From positions 868,001 to 932,000 of the forward strand of contig CAWBCO010000003.1 of assembly GCA_963787415.1 (NCBI GenBank): a stretch of DNA of 64,000 nucleotides. Direction: 5' to 3'. This DNA is from CAVUWL01 sp963787415 (lineage in GTDB: Bacteria > Actinomycetota > Thermoleophilia > Solirubrobacterales > 70-9). The notes beneath the pieces are model-generated. The model saw only the letters and a program-made list of their open reading frames with translations, was not told the origin of the DNA and ran no database searches. The translations under genes were made by a program, and so were the position numbers. Of the stretch, positions 1 to 8,605 are shown piece after piece (positions within the stretch are counted from its first letter, which is position 1; every line of letters starts with the position of its first letter).

Positions 1-592
1 TTCCGACGTCGTTGGGGTCGACGATCGCCGTTTTCTGCACCCGGTAAAGAAACCTCGCGTAGGGCATTTCGAGCCGAATCAGATCGCCTGGCTTCATCGA
101 GTCAATGTGGCGAAAAGGAGCTAGGTAGGTGGTGCGGTGACCGGCGATTCCGACCGTTCCTCCCTGCCCCGGAAAGGGGGTCTGCGGATAGTGGCCGGGA
201 CCCTGCTCAAGGCTGGAGGTATCGGTGCCCTGAATGACGACGGCATTCAGTCCATCCATCGTCGGGGCGATGATCCGCCCAATCGCGTCGCCGGTACCGG
301 CCTGGGCGGCGAAGCGCGCGGCGAGAACTTCGATCTTTCGCTTCGGGTCGGCGATTCGCGCGATCCCGCGCAGCTCGCGGCGCGACTGAAACTTGGCTTC
401 CAGCCCCTTCAGCTGGCTCGCCGCTTCGCCCTGCTTGATCGAGGCATAGATCGAAGAGAGGGGCTCCTCATAGGCGAGGGTGATGCCGACGTCGGCGATC
501 ACCACCACGCCGGCGCTGATCAAGACGATCGAGAGGATGTGGCCGAAGCGCCTCACGTTGGGGATTTTGTCAGCGCGGCGCTCGCTTCGCAT
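1..592 (-). CDS. Class D/E-type sortase, C-terminus cut by window edge
   Basis: Sortases are membrane-anchored transpeptidases that join surface proteins to the cell envelope. The 197 visible residues begin with a short basic head and one membrane segment (about residues 17-40), then a linker and the start of the sortase barrel. GHYPQTPFPGQGG followed by GIAGHRTTY contains the catalytic His at about residue 152. The TLxTC cysteine and the Arg would lie beyond position 1. I chose the ATG at 592; its first base is only 6 nt from the divergent argG start. The long plus-strand frame upstream of argG is the antisense of this gene. Family assignment is firm; the subclass is inferred from the motif spacing. 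Confidence 0.85.
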   Translation of the reverse strand, partial: MRSERRADKIPNVRRFGHILSIVLISAGVVVIADVGITLAYEEPLSSIYASIKQGEAASQLKGLEAKFQSRRELRGIARIADPKRKIEVLAARFAAQAGTGDAIGRIIAPTMDGLNAVVIQGTDTSSLEQGPGHYPQTPFPGQGGTVGIAGHRTTYLAPFRHIDSMKPGDLIRLEMPYARFLYRVQKTAIVDPNDVG

Positions 593-598
593 GGGGTC

Positions 599-1903
599 AT
601 GCGAGACTTCGCGCCTCCAGTGAGTGCCGACCAGCCCCCAGCGCAGTTTCCAACGACCAGCTATGAGGCCGACCCGGCCCATGTCGGCCGCGTCTTACTG
701 CTGTATTCGGGGGGTCTCGATACGAGCGTGATGCTGAAGTGGATCCAGGATTCCTATGACGCGGAGGTCGTATGCCTGACGGTCAACCTTGGCCAGCCCG
801 GGGAGGACTACGAGGTGATCAGGGGCAAGGCAATGCAACTTGGCGCGCTCGAGTGCCACGTCGTCGATGCCCGTAAACAATTCGCCGAGCAGTTTCTGCT
901 GCGCGCGATCAAGGCGAATGCCCTCTACGGCGGCGGCTACCCGCTCTTCACCGCCCTCGGGCGTCCTCTGATCGCCCAGCTCGCCGTCGCCTATGCGCGC
1001 CAGACGGGTTCCGACACGATCGCCCATGGCTGCACCGGCAAGGGCAATGATCAGGTCAGGATCGAGGCGACGGTGGCGACCCTGGCGCCGGAGCTGAGAA
1101 CGATCGCACCGGTGCGATCCTGGCAGATGGGACGCGAGGAGGAGATCGCCTACGCCCGCGAGCACGGGATTCCGGTCAAGGGTGGAACCGAGGTTGCGCC
1201 CTACTCGATTGATGACAACCTCTGGGGTCGTTCCTCAGAGGGTCGCTGGATCGAGGACCTCGACCACGCACCCGATGAGGACGTCTTTCAACTGGTCACC
1301 CGTCCCGAGGAGGCCCCCGATGAGGCCGAGGTCGTCAGCGTCGAGTTTGAGCGCGGGATCCCGGTGGCGCTCAACGGCGAGCGGCTCGAGCTGGTCGAGT
1401 TGCTCGAACGGGCAGGGCAGATCGGCGGCCGCCATGGGGTCGGGATTGTCGATCAGATCGAGGACCGGATCGTCGGCCTCAAGGTTCGCGATATCTATGA
1501 GGTGCCGGCGGCGGCGATCGTGCTCACCGCGCACCAGGAGCTGGAGCGGCTGGTGGGCACGATTCATCAAAACCAGTTCAAGCCCAGTATTGATCAAAAA
1601 TGGGCATACCTCGTGTACGCGGGGCTTTGGTGGGACCCGCTGCGCTCAGACCTTGATGCCTACATCACCGCGGTCAACGAGCAGGTGAGCGGCGTGATCG
1701 GCCTGAGGCTCTACAAAGGAAGCGTCCGCGTCATCACTCGATCTTCGCCCAACGCGATCTATGACGCGAGCCTCGCCTCGTTTTCAGGCTCCGGTGGACT
1801 GTTCTCTCAGGCGGCCTCCCCGGGCTTCATCGAGCTCTGGTCGCTGCAGTCGCGAATGGCGCACCGAATCAGACAGGGCGGGGGAGAGGAGGAGGGGGAC
1901 TGA
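599..1903 (+). CDS. argG: Argininosuccinate synthase
   Basis: ArgG condenses citrulline and aspartate using ATP to give argininosuccinate, the penultimate step of arginine synthesis, in the cytoplasm. The N-terminal PP-loop appears as LLLYSGGLDTS, and the second signature AHGCTGKGNDQVRIE is intact. The remainder matches the type 1 catalytic/multimerisation domain (SIDDNLWGRSSEGR). From ATG 599 the protein has 434 residues, slightly longer than the usual ~400. GTG 620 is an equally possible start; neither has a convincing Shine-Dalgarno. The in-frame region before 599 is antisense to the sortase and is not part of ArgG. The last enzyme of the pathway, argH, lies at 60.2 kb. Confidence 0.95.
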   Translation: MRDFAPPVSADQPPAQFPTTSYEADPAHVGRVLLLYSGGLDTSVMLKWIQDSYDAEVVCLTVNLGQPGEDYEVIRGKAMQLGALECHVVDARKQFAEQFLLRAIKANALYGGGYPLFTALGRPLIAQLAVAYARQTGSDTIAHGCTGKGNDQVRIEATVATLAPELRTIAPVRSWQMGREEEIAYAREHGIPVKGGTEVAPYSIDDNLWGRSSEGRWIEDLDHAPDEDVFQLVTRPEEAPDEAEVVSVEFERGIPVALNGERLELVELLERAGQIGGRHGVGIVDQIEDRIVGLKVRDIYEVPAAAIVLTAHQELERLVGTIHQNQFKPSIDQKWAYLVYAGLWWDPLRSDLDAYITAVNEQVSGVIGLRLYKGSVRVITRSSPNAIYDASLASFSGSGGLFSQAASPGFIELWSLQSRMAHRIRQGGGEEEGD

Positions 1904-2055
1904 TGGTCGATGCTTTCGGCAGGGCCGCAGTTCGCTTCGCGCTCTTGTACCTGCGCCGTCGCTTTCGACGTGAGATCCGGATTGCCGTGGGAATCGCCGC
2001 GATCACACTCGGAGCAGGCGTCTACCTGGCCGCCCGCAATGTGCGCGAGGGTTAG
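1903..2055 (+). CDS. 50-residue single-span membrane protein coupled to argG
   Basis: The ATG shares its A with the argG TGA (TGATG) and sits behind a strong purine tract (GGAGAGGAGGAGGGGG), so translational coupling is very likely. The peptide has an Arg-rich segment (YLRRRFRREIR, residues 16-26) followed by one hydrophobic span (about residues 27-44) and ends in ARNVREG. This topology suggests a small inner-membrane protein with a basic cytoplasmic face. I do not recognise a family. The ribosome-binding site and tight spacing are the main support that it is real. Confidence 0.55.
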   Translation: MVDAFGRAAVRFALLYLRRRFRREIRIAVGIAAITLGAGVYLAARNVREG

Positions 2056-2060
2056 CCGCG

Positions 2061-2096
2061 GTCAATAATCCGCAAGTTTCCTTGCGGATTATTGAC
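2061..2096. terminator. Perfect 16-bp inverted repeat with 4-nt loop (terminator or cis element)
   Basis: The left arm GTCAATAATCCGCAAG and the right arm CTTGCGGATTATTGAC are exactly complementary around a TTTC loop. The element lies 5 nt after the small membrane-protein stop and before the next gene. It could terminate the argG unit on the plus strand, although no T-run follows. The right arm ends in TTGACA (2092-2097), a consensus -35 box, with TAACAG 16 nt later. The dyad may therefore also be an operator or part of a promoter. The arms are AT-richer than the surroundings. Confidence 0.6.
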
Positions 2097-2142
2097 AACT
2101 TGTGAGCGTTCGCTAACAGAGTCCGCTAGTCTCGCCCGCTTC

Positions 2143-3180
2143 ATGCGGCGATTGATCGCAACGAAATCAAAGGCGGTCTGGGTGGCGGTGGCTATCGGTT
2201 TCGCCTTTGGCTGCCTAGTGTCACCCGTGGCCTCGGCGGGCGCCGCCAACCTCGGCGCGCTACAGGCGAAAGTCGAAGGTGCGCGCAGCCAGGCTGGTGC
2301 AATCGCCGCCGATTTACAGGCCAAGCAGAGCGAGCTCGCCGCGGCGCAGCAGCAAGCGAGCGCGGCTGCGACCCGCGAGCAGCAGCTCAGCACGCTGCTG
2401 GCCAGCGGTCAGCGGCGCTCGGCGCAATTGGCCACCAAGGTCCGGATCTCGGAGCGAGAACTTGCCAAGGAGCAAGGCCGTCTCGTGCGGGTTCGCGGCG
2501 AGCTCGCCCAGCGTCTGGTCGCGATCTATGAGAGCGGATCACCGAATACCGCCGGAATCGTGCTTGGAGGAGGAAATTTCAACGAACTCGTAACCCAGAC
2601 CGAATACCTGAGGGAGATCGAGAGCGCCGATCGTGCTCTGGCAGAACGCGTTGCCCAGGTAAGAGACGCGGTCCGCCACCAGCTTGATCTGCTGGCGGCG
2701 CTCAAAGCGCGAATCGACGCCTACGATGCTCGCCTAGCCATGGCAAGGATTCAGATCTCAGCGGTGCGCCAAAGTGCGGAGGCCTCGGCATCGCGCCTTC
2801 AGTCGATCACCGCCTCCCGTGCCGCCTCCCTAACCGCATTGAAATCAGACATCGGAAGCTGGGTCGGTGAGATCCGCACGGAACGGGCCGCGGCGGCCGA
2901 ACGGGTCGGCCAGGCAACGGCCGAAACGACGGTTGAACGCTGGCTCGGCGGCCCCTACTCAATTCCGTCCTACATCGTGATGTGTGAGTCGGGGGGCAAC
3001 TATGGGGCCGTCAACCCCTCAAGCGGAGCAGGTGGCGCTTATCAGATCCTTCCCTCGACCTGGCGGCTTTATGGCGGCCACGGCAGACCCCAGGATGCGT
3101 CCAAGGCTGAACAGAATTCGATTGCATCCCAGATCTGGTCCGCGTCGGGGCGCGGCGCTTGGGTCTGCGGCGGCGGTTGA
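2143..3180 (+). CDS. Secreted coiled-coil protein with C-terminal lytic-transglycosylase-like domain
   Basis: From ATG 2143 the protein has 345 residues. A basic N-terminus and hydrophobic stretch end at SPVASAGA, a likely signal peptide. Residues ~35-260 form long Ala/Gln/Glu/Arg-rich helices typical of PcsB/NlpC-associated coiled coils. The C-terminal ~70 residues (PSYIVMCESGGNY, then GGAYQILPSTW, then WSASGRGAWVCGGG) look like the resuscitation-promoting-factor or SLT-like fold; the E of CESGGNY is the expected catalytic acid. Likely role: peptidoglycan remodelling outside the cell. The frame is open back to a TTG at 2092, but that would start inside the inverted repeat and place residues before the signal peptide. 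Confidence 0.8.
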   Translation: MRRLIATKSKAVWVAVAIGFAFGCLVSPVASAGAANLGALQAKVEGARSQAGAIAADLQAKQSELAAAQQQASAAATREQQLSTLLASGQRRSAQLATKVRISERELAKEQGRLVRVRGELAQRLVAIYESGSPNTAGIVLGGGNFNELVTQTEYLREIESADRALAERVAQVRDAVRHQLDLLAALKARIDAYDARLAMARIQISAVRQSAEASASRLQSITASRAASLTALKSDIGSWVGEIRTERAAAAERVGQATAETTVERWLGGPYSIPSYIVMCESGGNYGAVNPSSGAGGAYQILPSTWRLYGGHGRPQDASKAEQNSIASQIWSASGRGAWVCGGG

Positions 3181-3276
3181 GCGGCCTTTCTTCGCGATTA
3201 CCTGCGCAGATAGCGTGAAGGGCCTGCTGTGAGGGGTCGGTGCCATCTGCCCGGCTTGGCATGATCGACAATCACA

Positions 3277-6200
3277 GTGAGCACCCTCTCCGCCGCCCAC
3301 CTGCACGCCCACAGTGAGTACTCCTTGCTCGATGGTGCCTGCAAGATTGAGGCGATGGCGGCGCGAGCAGCAGAGCTCGATCAGCCCGCCCTTGGCCTCA
3401 CCGATCACGGTGTGATGAACGGGGCCGTCGACCTTTATAAGGCCTGCCGCAAGCACGGAATAAAGCCAATCGTTGGGCTCGAGGCCTACTTTGTCGAGGA
3501 TCGCCACGCGATCAAGGAGCAATCGCGCTATGAGCGCAACCACCTGACCCTCTTGGCCGAGAACGACCGCGGCTTTGCCAACCTGGTTCAGCTCACCTCG
3601 GCCGGTTTTCTCGAGGGCTTCTCGCGGGGCAAGGCGAACGTCGACATGGAGCTGCTCACCAGGCATGCCGAGGGTGTGATCGTCCTCACCGGCTGCCTGC
3701 AGTCGCGCTTTTGCCGGCGGCTGGTCGAAGAGCGAGCTGATGACGCGCGCGCCCACCTCGATGACCTGATTCAGGCCTTTGGACCCGAGCAGGTCTATTT
3801 CGAGGTGCAAAAGAACGGGATCGCCGAGCAGGACAGGGCAAACACCGGAATCGTGCGCTACGCCCGCGAGCTTGGCCGGCCCCTGGTCGGCACCGCAGAC
3901 GTGCACTACCTGCGCCGCGAGGACTTTGACAACCACGCGGCGCTGCTTTGTGTGCAGACCAAGTCGACCTTGGAGGCGCCGAAGCTCAGTTTCGACACAA
4001 ATGAGTTCTACATCAAGAGCTCAGAGGAAATGATCGATTCCTTCGCTGAGTGGCCGGACGCGGTCCCGACCAGCTTGGAGATCGCCGAGCGCTGCACCCT
4101 GGAGATCAAGCTGGGCAGCCTGCTGCTGCCGCGCTACCCGACCGCGGACGACGAGGAGCCCGAGGCGATGCTGCGCCGCATTGCCGGCGAGGGTCTGCGG
4201 GCCCGCTACGGCGATCCGGCACCGGCTGAGGCGTCCAAACGCCTTCAGTTCGAGCTCGGGGTGATCGAGGAGATGGGCTTCTCCTCCTACTTCCTGATCG
4301 TCTGGGACTTTGTCCGCTACGCGAAGGAAAACGGTATCGCGGTAGGGCCCGGCCGTGGCTCGGCAGCCGGCTCCATCGTCTCCTACATCCTCAAGATCAC
4401 CGACCTCGACCCACTCGCCAACGACCTCCTTTTCGAGCGTTTCCTCAACCCGGGACGCAAATCAATGCCCGACATCGACATTGACTTTTCCGTCCGCGGT
4501 CGCGAGCGAATGATCCGCTACGTGGGTGAGAAGTACGGTCGCGAATCGGTCGCCCAGATCATCACCTTTGGGACGATGGCACCGCGTGCGGCAACTCGCG
4601 ATGCCGCCCGCGTGCTCGGCTTTGACTATGGAACCGGCGATCGCCTCGCAAAGCAGATCCCGGAGCCAATCCAGGGGCGCAACCCGTCCTTTGAGGAGTG
4701 CCTGAAGGCAGGCCAGGAGCTGAAGAACACCTACGATTCCGAGCCCGACGCGCGACGGATCCTCGACGTCGCCCGGGGCCTCGAGGGCATCATCCGCAAC
4801 AACTCGATCCACGCTGCCGCGGTGGTGATCTCCGATCGACCACTGCAGGAGATCGTGCCGCTCCAGCTGGCCGAGGATCGCAGCGCCCAGCCTGCAGCTG
4901 AGAGCAGCGGCAGCGGCTCGGCCAAGTCCGAGCGCCAGTACAAGATTGTCACCCAGTACTCGATGGGTCCGATTGAGGAGATCGGCCTGTTGAAGATGGA
5001 CTTCCTCGGCCTCCGCAATCTGGACGTGATCGAGGATGCGATCGACATCATCCAGCGCTCGCGCAACGAGATCGTCGACATGGAGAGAATTCCCACCGAC
5101 GACGCCAAGACCTATGAGATGCTCGCCAGTGGCGACTCAACCGGCGTCTTTCAGTTCGAGTCGGAGGGGATGCGCGAGGCCCTGCGCAGGGTCGGACCAA
5201 CTGAGTTCGCCGACCTCGTCGCCCTTGGTGCCCTCTACCGACCCGGCGCGATGGCCTATATCCCCGCCTACGCCAAGGGAAAGCGCGATCCCTCGACTGT
5301 CCGCTATCCCGACCCCCGTTTGCGGGCGATCACCGAGGAGACCCACGGTTGCGTCATCTATCAGGAGCAGCTGATGGAGATCTCGCGCTCAATGGCGGGC
5401 TTCTCGGGTGCTCAGGCAGACGATCTTCGCAAGGCGATCGGCAAGAAGAAGCGCGACATGATGGCGACGATGAAAGACAAGTTCATGGAGGGTCTGCACA
5501 CCTCCGGGACCGCCCCCAGCGTCGCCCGGGACCTCTGGAAGCTGAACGAAGCGGCGGCCGATTACTCCTTCAACAAGTCCCACGCCGCCTGCTACGCGCT
5601 GATCTCCTATCGCACCGCCTATCTGAAGGCGAATTACCCAGCCGAGTACATGGCCGCGGTGATCTCCTCGGTGATGAACACAAAAGACAAGGTCCCCTTC
5701 TTTGTCAATCGCTGTGAGGAGATGGGTATCGAGGTGCTTCCCCCCGACGTCAACTCCTCAGATCATGATTTTGTCGTCTCCGAGAAGGCGATTCGCTTCG
5801 GCCTCGACGCGGTCAAGAACGTCGGCCATGCGGCGGTCGAGTCGATCTTGCGAGCCCGTGCGGATGGCCCGATTGTTTCGATCTGGGATTTCTGCGAGCG
5901 GGTGGACGCGCGGGCGGTCAACAAACGGGCGATCGAATGCCTGATCAAGTGCGGCGCGCTCGATTCAACCGACGCCACACGCAAGGGCATGCTCGAGGCC
6001 TTACCGGGGGCTCAGTCCTCCGGACAAAAAGCTCAGGAGGATGCGCAGCTTGGGCAGGGCTCGATCTTTGATGTCGGCGAACAGGCGGGTGGCGCCTCCA
6101 CCGCACAGCACCGAGCGCCGCTTTCAGCTGCCGAGTTTGACCGCGCCGAGTTGCTGGCGCTGGAGAAGGAGACGCTCGGCACCTACCTCTCCTCCCATCC

Positions 6201-6804
6201 GCTTGCCGAAGTTCGCGATGCTTTGCGGGCCCGGGCTGATTGTACGCTGGCCGATCTCAGTACCCGGCCCGACGGATCCTGGGTGACCGTGGGGGGAATC
6301 ATCGTGGACTGCAAGAAGATCCGCACAAAGAGTGGTAGCCAGATGATGTTCGCCACCCTCGATGACATCGAGGGTCAGGTCGAGTTGCTTGTCTTCAAGG
6401 CCGATCAGGCTGAGAGCGCGACCGCCATCGCACCGGATGCGATCGTTCTCGTGCGGGGGCGTCTTGACCATAAAGACCGCGGTGAGACCAAGCTTGTTGT
6501 GCAAGAGGCCGAGCGCTTTGAGCCAGATGAGGGCGAGGTCGCACGGGCCACCAGGCTGGCCAACACCGCGGCGGGTCCGCTGCGGCTGACGATCGATGCC
6601 GCTAAGTTCGCTCCCGGCTTGGTTGATGAGCTGAAGAATGTCTTCGAGCACCACAAGGGTGAGTCCGATGTGCATCTGGCGATCCGAACGGCCGAGGGGG
6701 AGCCAAAAGAGATACGCCTTGGCAGCGGATACCGGGTGCGGCCCTCGAGTGGTCTCAGGGCGGAGTTGGGCCACATGCTTGGCCCCGACGCTCTGGCGGC
6801 TTAA
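3277..6804 (+). CDS. dnaE: DNA polymerase III alpha subunit
   Basis: This is the replicative polymerase catalytic subunit, 1,175 residues, the usual DnaE1 size. An intact-looking PHP domain opens the protein (HLHAHSEYS at residues 8-16; LTDHGVM follows). The palm carries GPGRGSAAGS (about 358) and the catalytic aspartates PDIDIDFS (about 398-405), with the third Asp in LLKMDFLGL (about 575). The tandem helix-hairpin-helix region and an OB fold (about 998-1040, VTVGGIIVDCKKIRT) complete it. The start is GTG 3277; there is no clear Shine-Dalgarno, and a CATGAT box at 3260-3265 suggests a leaderless start. An insertion of Ser/Gly/Ala-rich sequence (about residues 535-550) looks like a linker. 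Confidence 0.97.
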   Translation: MSTLSAAHLHAHSEYSLLDGACKIEAMAARAAELDQPALGLTDHGVMNGAVDLYKACRKHGIKPIVGLEAYFVEDRHAIKEQSRYERNHLTLLAENDRGFANLVQLTSAGFLEGFSRGKANVDMELLTRHAEGVIVLTGCLQSRFCRRLVEERADDARAHLDDLIQAFGPEQVYFEVQKNGIAEQDRANTGIVRYARELGRPLVGTADVHYLRREDFDNHAALLCVQTKSTLEAPKLSFDTNEFYIKSSEEMIDSFAEWPDAVPTSLEIAERCTLEIKLGSLLLPRYPTADDEEPEAMLRRIAGEGLRARYGDPAPAEASKRLQFELGVIEEMGFSSYFLIVWDFVRYAKENGIAVGPGRGSAAGSIVSYILKITDLDPLANDLLFERFLNPGRKSMPDIDIDFSVRGRERMIRYVGEKYGRESVAQIITFGTMAPRAATRDAARVLGFDYGTGDRLAKQIPEPIQGRNPSFEECLKAGQELKNTYDSEPDARRILDVARGLEGIIRNNSIHAAAVVISDRPLQEIVPLQLAEDRSAQPAAESSGSGSAKSERQYKIVTQYSMGPIEEIGLLKMDFLGLRNLDVIEDAIDIIQRSRNEIVDMERIPTDDAKTYEMLASGDSTGVFQFESEGMREALRRVGPTEFADLVALGALYRPGAMAYIPAYAKGKRDPSTVRYPDPRLRAITEETHGCVIYQEQLMEISRSMAGFSGAQADDLRKAIGKKKRDMMATMKDKFMEGLHTSGTAPSVARDLWKLNEAAADYSFNKSHAACYALISYRTAYLKANYPAEYMAAVISSVMNTKDKVPFFVNRCEEMGIEVLPPDVNSSDHDFVVSEKAIRFGLDAVKNVGHAAVESILRARADGPIVSIWDFCERVDARAVNKRAIECLIKCGALDSTDATRKGMLEALPGAQSSGQKAQEDAQLGQGSIFDVGEQAGGASTAQHRAPLSAAEFDRAELLALEKETLGTYLSSHPLAEVRDALRARADCTLADLSTRPDGSWVTVGGIIVDCKKIRTKSGSQMMFATLDDIEGQVELLVFKADQAESATAIAPDAIVLVRGRLDHKDRGETKLVVQEAERFEPDEGEVARATRLANTAAGPLRLTIDAAKFAPGLVDELKNVFEHHKGESDVHLAIRTAEGEPKEIRLGSGYRVRPSSGLRAELGHMLGPDALAA

Positions 6805-6833
6805 AAGGTCTCGCGCCCGGCCGCCCCGGTGCC

Positions 6834-6839
6834 TACACT
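6834..6839 (+). promoter_or_regulatory. Putative -10 box, leaderless start
   Basis: TACACT ends 8 nt before the ATG at 6848, and no Shine-Dalgarno is present between them. Confidence 0.4.
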
Positions 6840-6847
6840 GATCTACC

Positions 6848-7237
6848 ATGGCCACGCGCCAGCGAGAGGAGCAGGCAGCCCGAGCCGGCGAGTGCCGGCA
6901 ATGTCGTTCGTTCTGCGACAAGATGATCGAGCCTCGCGGCTGCGTCGAAATGCGCTGCCGCTTCCTCTATAGCTACGTCGACATGTTCAGCGGAGACCAA
7001 TACGTGGGCTGCATGCAGGAGGTCTTCAGCGCAGAGATCGAGCTCGAGGCTGTGCTCCAGCCGGGAGGTTTCGGCGGGGTCAAGACGACCGGCGAGCCAC
7101 TGCCTCATTGCCAGTTCTCGGTCGAGCGTGCCTATGAGGGCGAGGGCCCTGCATATGGCTGTGTCAATCCCCGCTTTTTCGATTGCACCGACGAGGGCCC
7201 GGAGGGACTGAGGGCCTTCGATCTGCGCGACATTTGA
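6848..7237 (+). CDS. Cysteine-rich conserved-looking hypothetical protein, 129 aa
   Basis: I do not recognise a named family. Nine cysteines are visible: four near the N-terminus as CRQCRSFC (16, 19, 23) and C32, then C37, C55, C88, C105 and C113. CxxCxxxC plus further Cys spacing suggests a metal site (zinc or Fe-S) rather than disulfides, since there is no signal peptide. Conserved-looking aromatic patches (FLYSYVDMF, CVNPRFFDC) alternate with acidic segments. The gene stands alone between dnaE and an acyl-CoA dehydrogenase gene, with its own TACACT box, so co-function with either neighbour is unproven. Confidence 0.65.
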   Translation: MATRQREEQAARAGECRQCRSFCDKMIEPRGCVEMRCRFLYSYVDMFSGDQYVGCMQEVFSAEIELEAVLQPGGFGGVKTTGEPLPHCQFSVERAYEGEGPAYGCVNPRFFDCTDEGPEGLRAFDLRDI

Positions 7238-7271
7238 CCCGCCACTGGTTCGAAGACGACATCGTTCCGTG

Positions 7272-7277
7272 TAGGAT
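7272..7277 (+). promoter_or_regulatory. Putative -10 box, leaderless start
   Basis: TAGGAT lies 9 nt before the ATG at 7287, with no intervening Shine-Dalgarno. Confidence 0.45.
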
Positions 7278-7286
7278 CTCGGCGTA

Positions 7287-8582
7287 ATGGCCGACACCCA
7301 GGTGCTGACAGAGGCAGAGAAGGTACTGGCAGAGGCGACATCGGGCGCTCCTGCATCGGTGCCGAGCGAGCCGAGCTTCACTCTTGAGCTAAACCAGGAT
7401 CAAAAGGACATCCGCGAGTGGGTGCACGGCTTTGCCAAGGGAGTGGTGCGACCCGCAGCAGCTGAGTGGGATGAGCGCGAGGAAACACCGTGGCCGGTGA
7501 TCCAGGAGGCAGCCAAGATCGGGCTCTACAGCTTCGAGGCCCTGGCCCAATTCTGGGCGGATGGGACCGGCCTAACGCTCCCGATTGCCAACGAGGAGCT
7601 GTTTTGGGGAGACGCCGGAATCGGGATGGCGATCATGGGTACATCACTCGCCGTAGCCGCGATCTTCGGCCAGGGAACGCCTGAGCAGATGGGCGAGTGG
7701 ATCCCACAGTGCTTCGGCTCCCCCGAGGAGATCAAACTCGGCGCTTTCTGTGCTTCTGAGCCCGACGCCGGCTCCGACGTTTCTGCAATCCGCACTACCG
7801 CCAAGTATCAGCAGGCAAATGATGAGTGGGTGATCAATGGACAGAAGGCCTGGGCCACCAACGGAGGCATCGCCAACGTCCACGTCGTGATCGCCTCAGT
7901 TGACCGCGAGCTCGGCTCTCGAGGTCACGCAGCGTTCGTGATTCCACCGAAAACGGATGGTTGTGAGCAGGGGTCAAAGGTCAAAAAGCACGGTCTGCGC
8001 GCTTCCCACACCGCCGACGTGCACCTCGATGAGTGTCGCGTTCCCGGCTCCTGCTTGCTCGGCGGCAAAGAAAAGCTTGACGAACGTCTGGCCCGAGCCC
8101 GCGAGGGTAAGAAATCAAAATCCCAGGCGGCGATGCAAACCTTTGAGGCGAGCAGGCCAACGGTTGGTGCTCAGGCGCTCGGGATCGCGCGTGCGGCCTA
8201 TGAGTACGCGCTTGAGTACGCCAAAGAGCGGCGCCAGTTCGGCCGCGCAATCGTTGAGAACCAGGCAATCGCATTTACCCTCGCCGACATGAAGCTCGAG
8301 ATCGACGCGGCGCGGCTGCTCGTATGGCGCGCCGCATGGATGGGCCGTAGCGAGCAGACCTTTGAGAACGCCGAGGGCTCGATGTCAAAGCTGAAGGCCG
8401 GCGAGGTTGCGGTCTGGGCCACGGAGCGCGCGATCCAGATCCTCGGTGGCAACGGTTATACCCGCGAGTTTCCGGTGGAGCGCATGCATCGCGATGCAAA
8501 GATCTACACGATCTTTGAGGGAACCTCTGAGATCCAGCGTCTGGTCATCTCCCGGGCGATCTCCGGGGTCCAAGTCAAGTAA
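7287..8582 (+). CDS. Acyl-CoA dehydrogenase
   Basis: This FAD enzyme oxidises an acyl-CoA to the trans-2-enoyl-CoA, passing electrons to ETF. The 431 residues show the helical N-domain, the middle beta domain (GAFCASEPDAGSDVSAIRT) and the C-terminal four-helix domain (YAKERRQFGRAI, ILGGNGYTREFPVERM). YTIFEGTSEIQ contains the Glu expected at the catalytic position of the short/medium-chain class. A charged insert (about residues 255-280, EKLDERLARAREGKKSKSQ) separates the middle and C-terminal domains and is longer than usual. Substrate length cannot be read from the sequence. The gene is monocistronic and convergent with nfo. Confidence 0.93.
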   Translation: MADTQVLTEAEKVLAEATSGAPASVPSEPSFTLELNQDQKDIREWVHGFAKGVVRPAAAEWDEREETPWPVIQEAAKIGLYSFEALAQFWADGTGLTLPIANEELFWGDAGIGMAIMGTSLAVAAIFGQGTPEQMGEWIPQCFGSPEEIKLGAFCASEPDAGSDVSAIRTTAKYQQANDEWVINGQKAWATNGGIANVHVVIASVDRELGSRGHAAFVIPPKTDGCEQGSKVKKHGLRASHTADVHLDECRVPGSCLLGGKEKLDERLARAREGKKSKSQAAMQTFEASRPTVGAQALGIARAAYEYALEYAKERRQFGRAIVENQAIAFTLADMKLEIDAARLLVWRAAWMGRSEQTFENAEGSMSKLKAGEVAVWATERAIQILGGNGYTREFPVERMHRDAKIYTIFEGTSEIQRLVISRAISGVQVK

Positions 8583-8584
8583 AA

Positions 8585-8599
8585 GCTCCCGTCTGGAGC
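8585..8599. terminator. Weak hairpin between convergent genes
   Basis: GCTCC, a 5-nt loop and GGAGC lie between the stop of the acyl-CoA dehydrogenase and the stop of nfo. The stem is only 5 bp and has no T-run, so this is a tentative bidirectional terminator. Confidence 0.3.
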
Positions 8600-8605
8600 A
8601 CGGAT

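Noticed and set aside
137..598. Plus-strand extension of the argG frame
   Set aside because: It lacks ArgG similarity and is the exact antisense of a sortase with a recognisable catalytic region.
3019..3936. 305-residue minus-strand frame opposite the start of dnaE
   Set aside because: It overlaps the PHP domain coding sequence and has no recognisable protein features.
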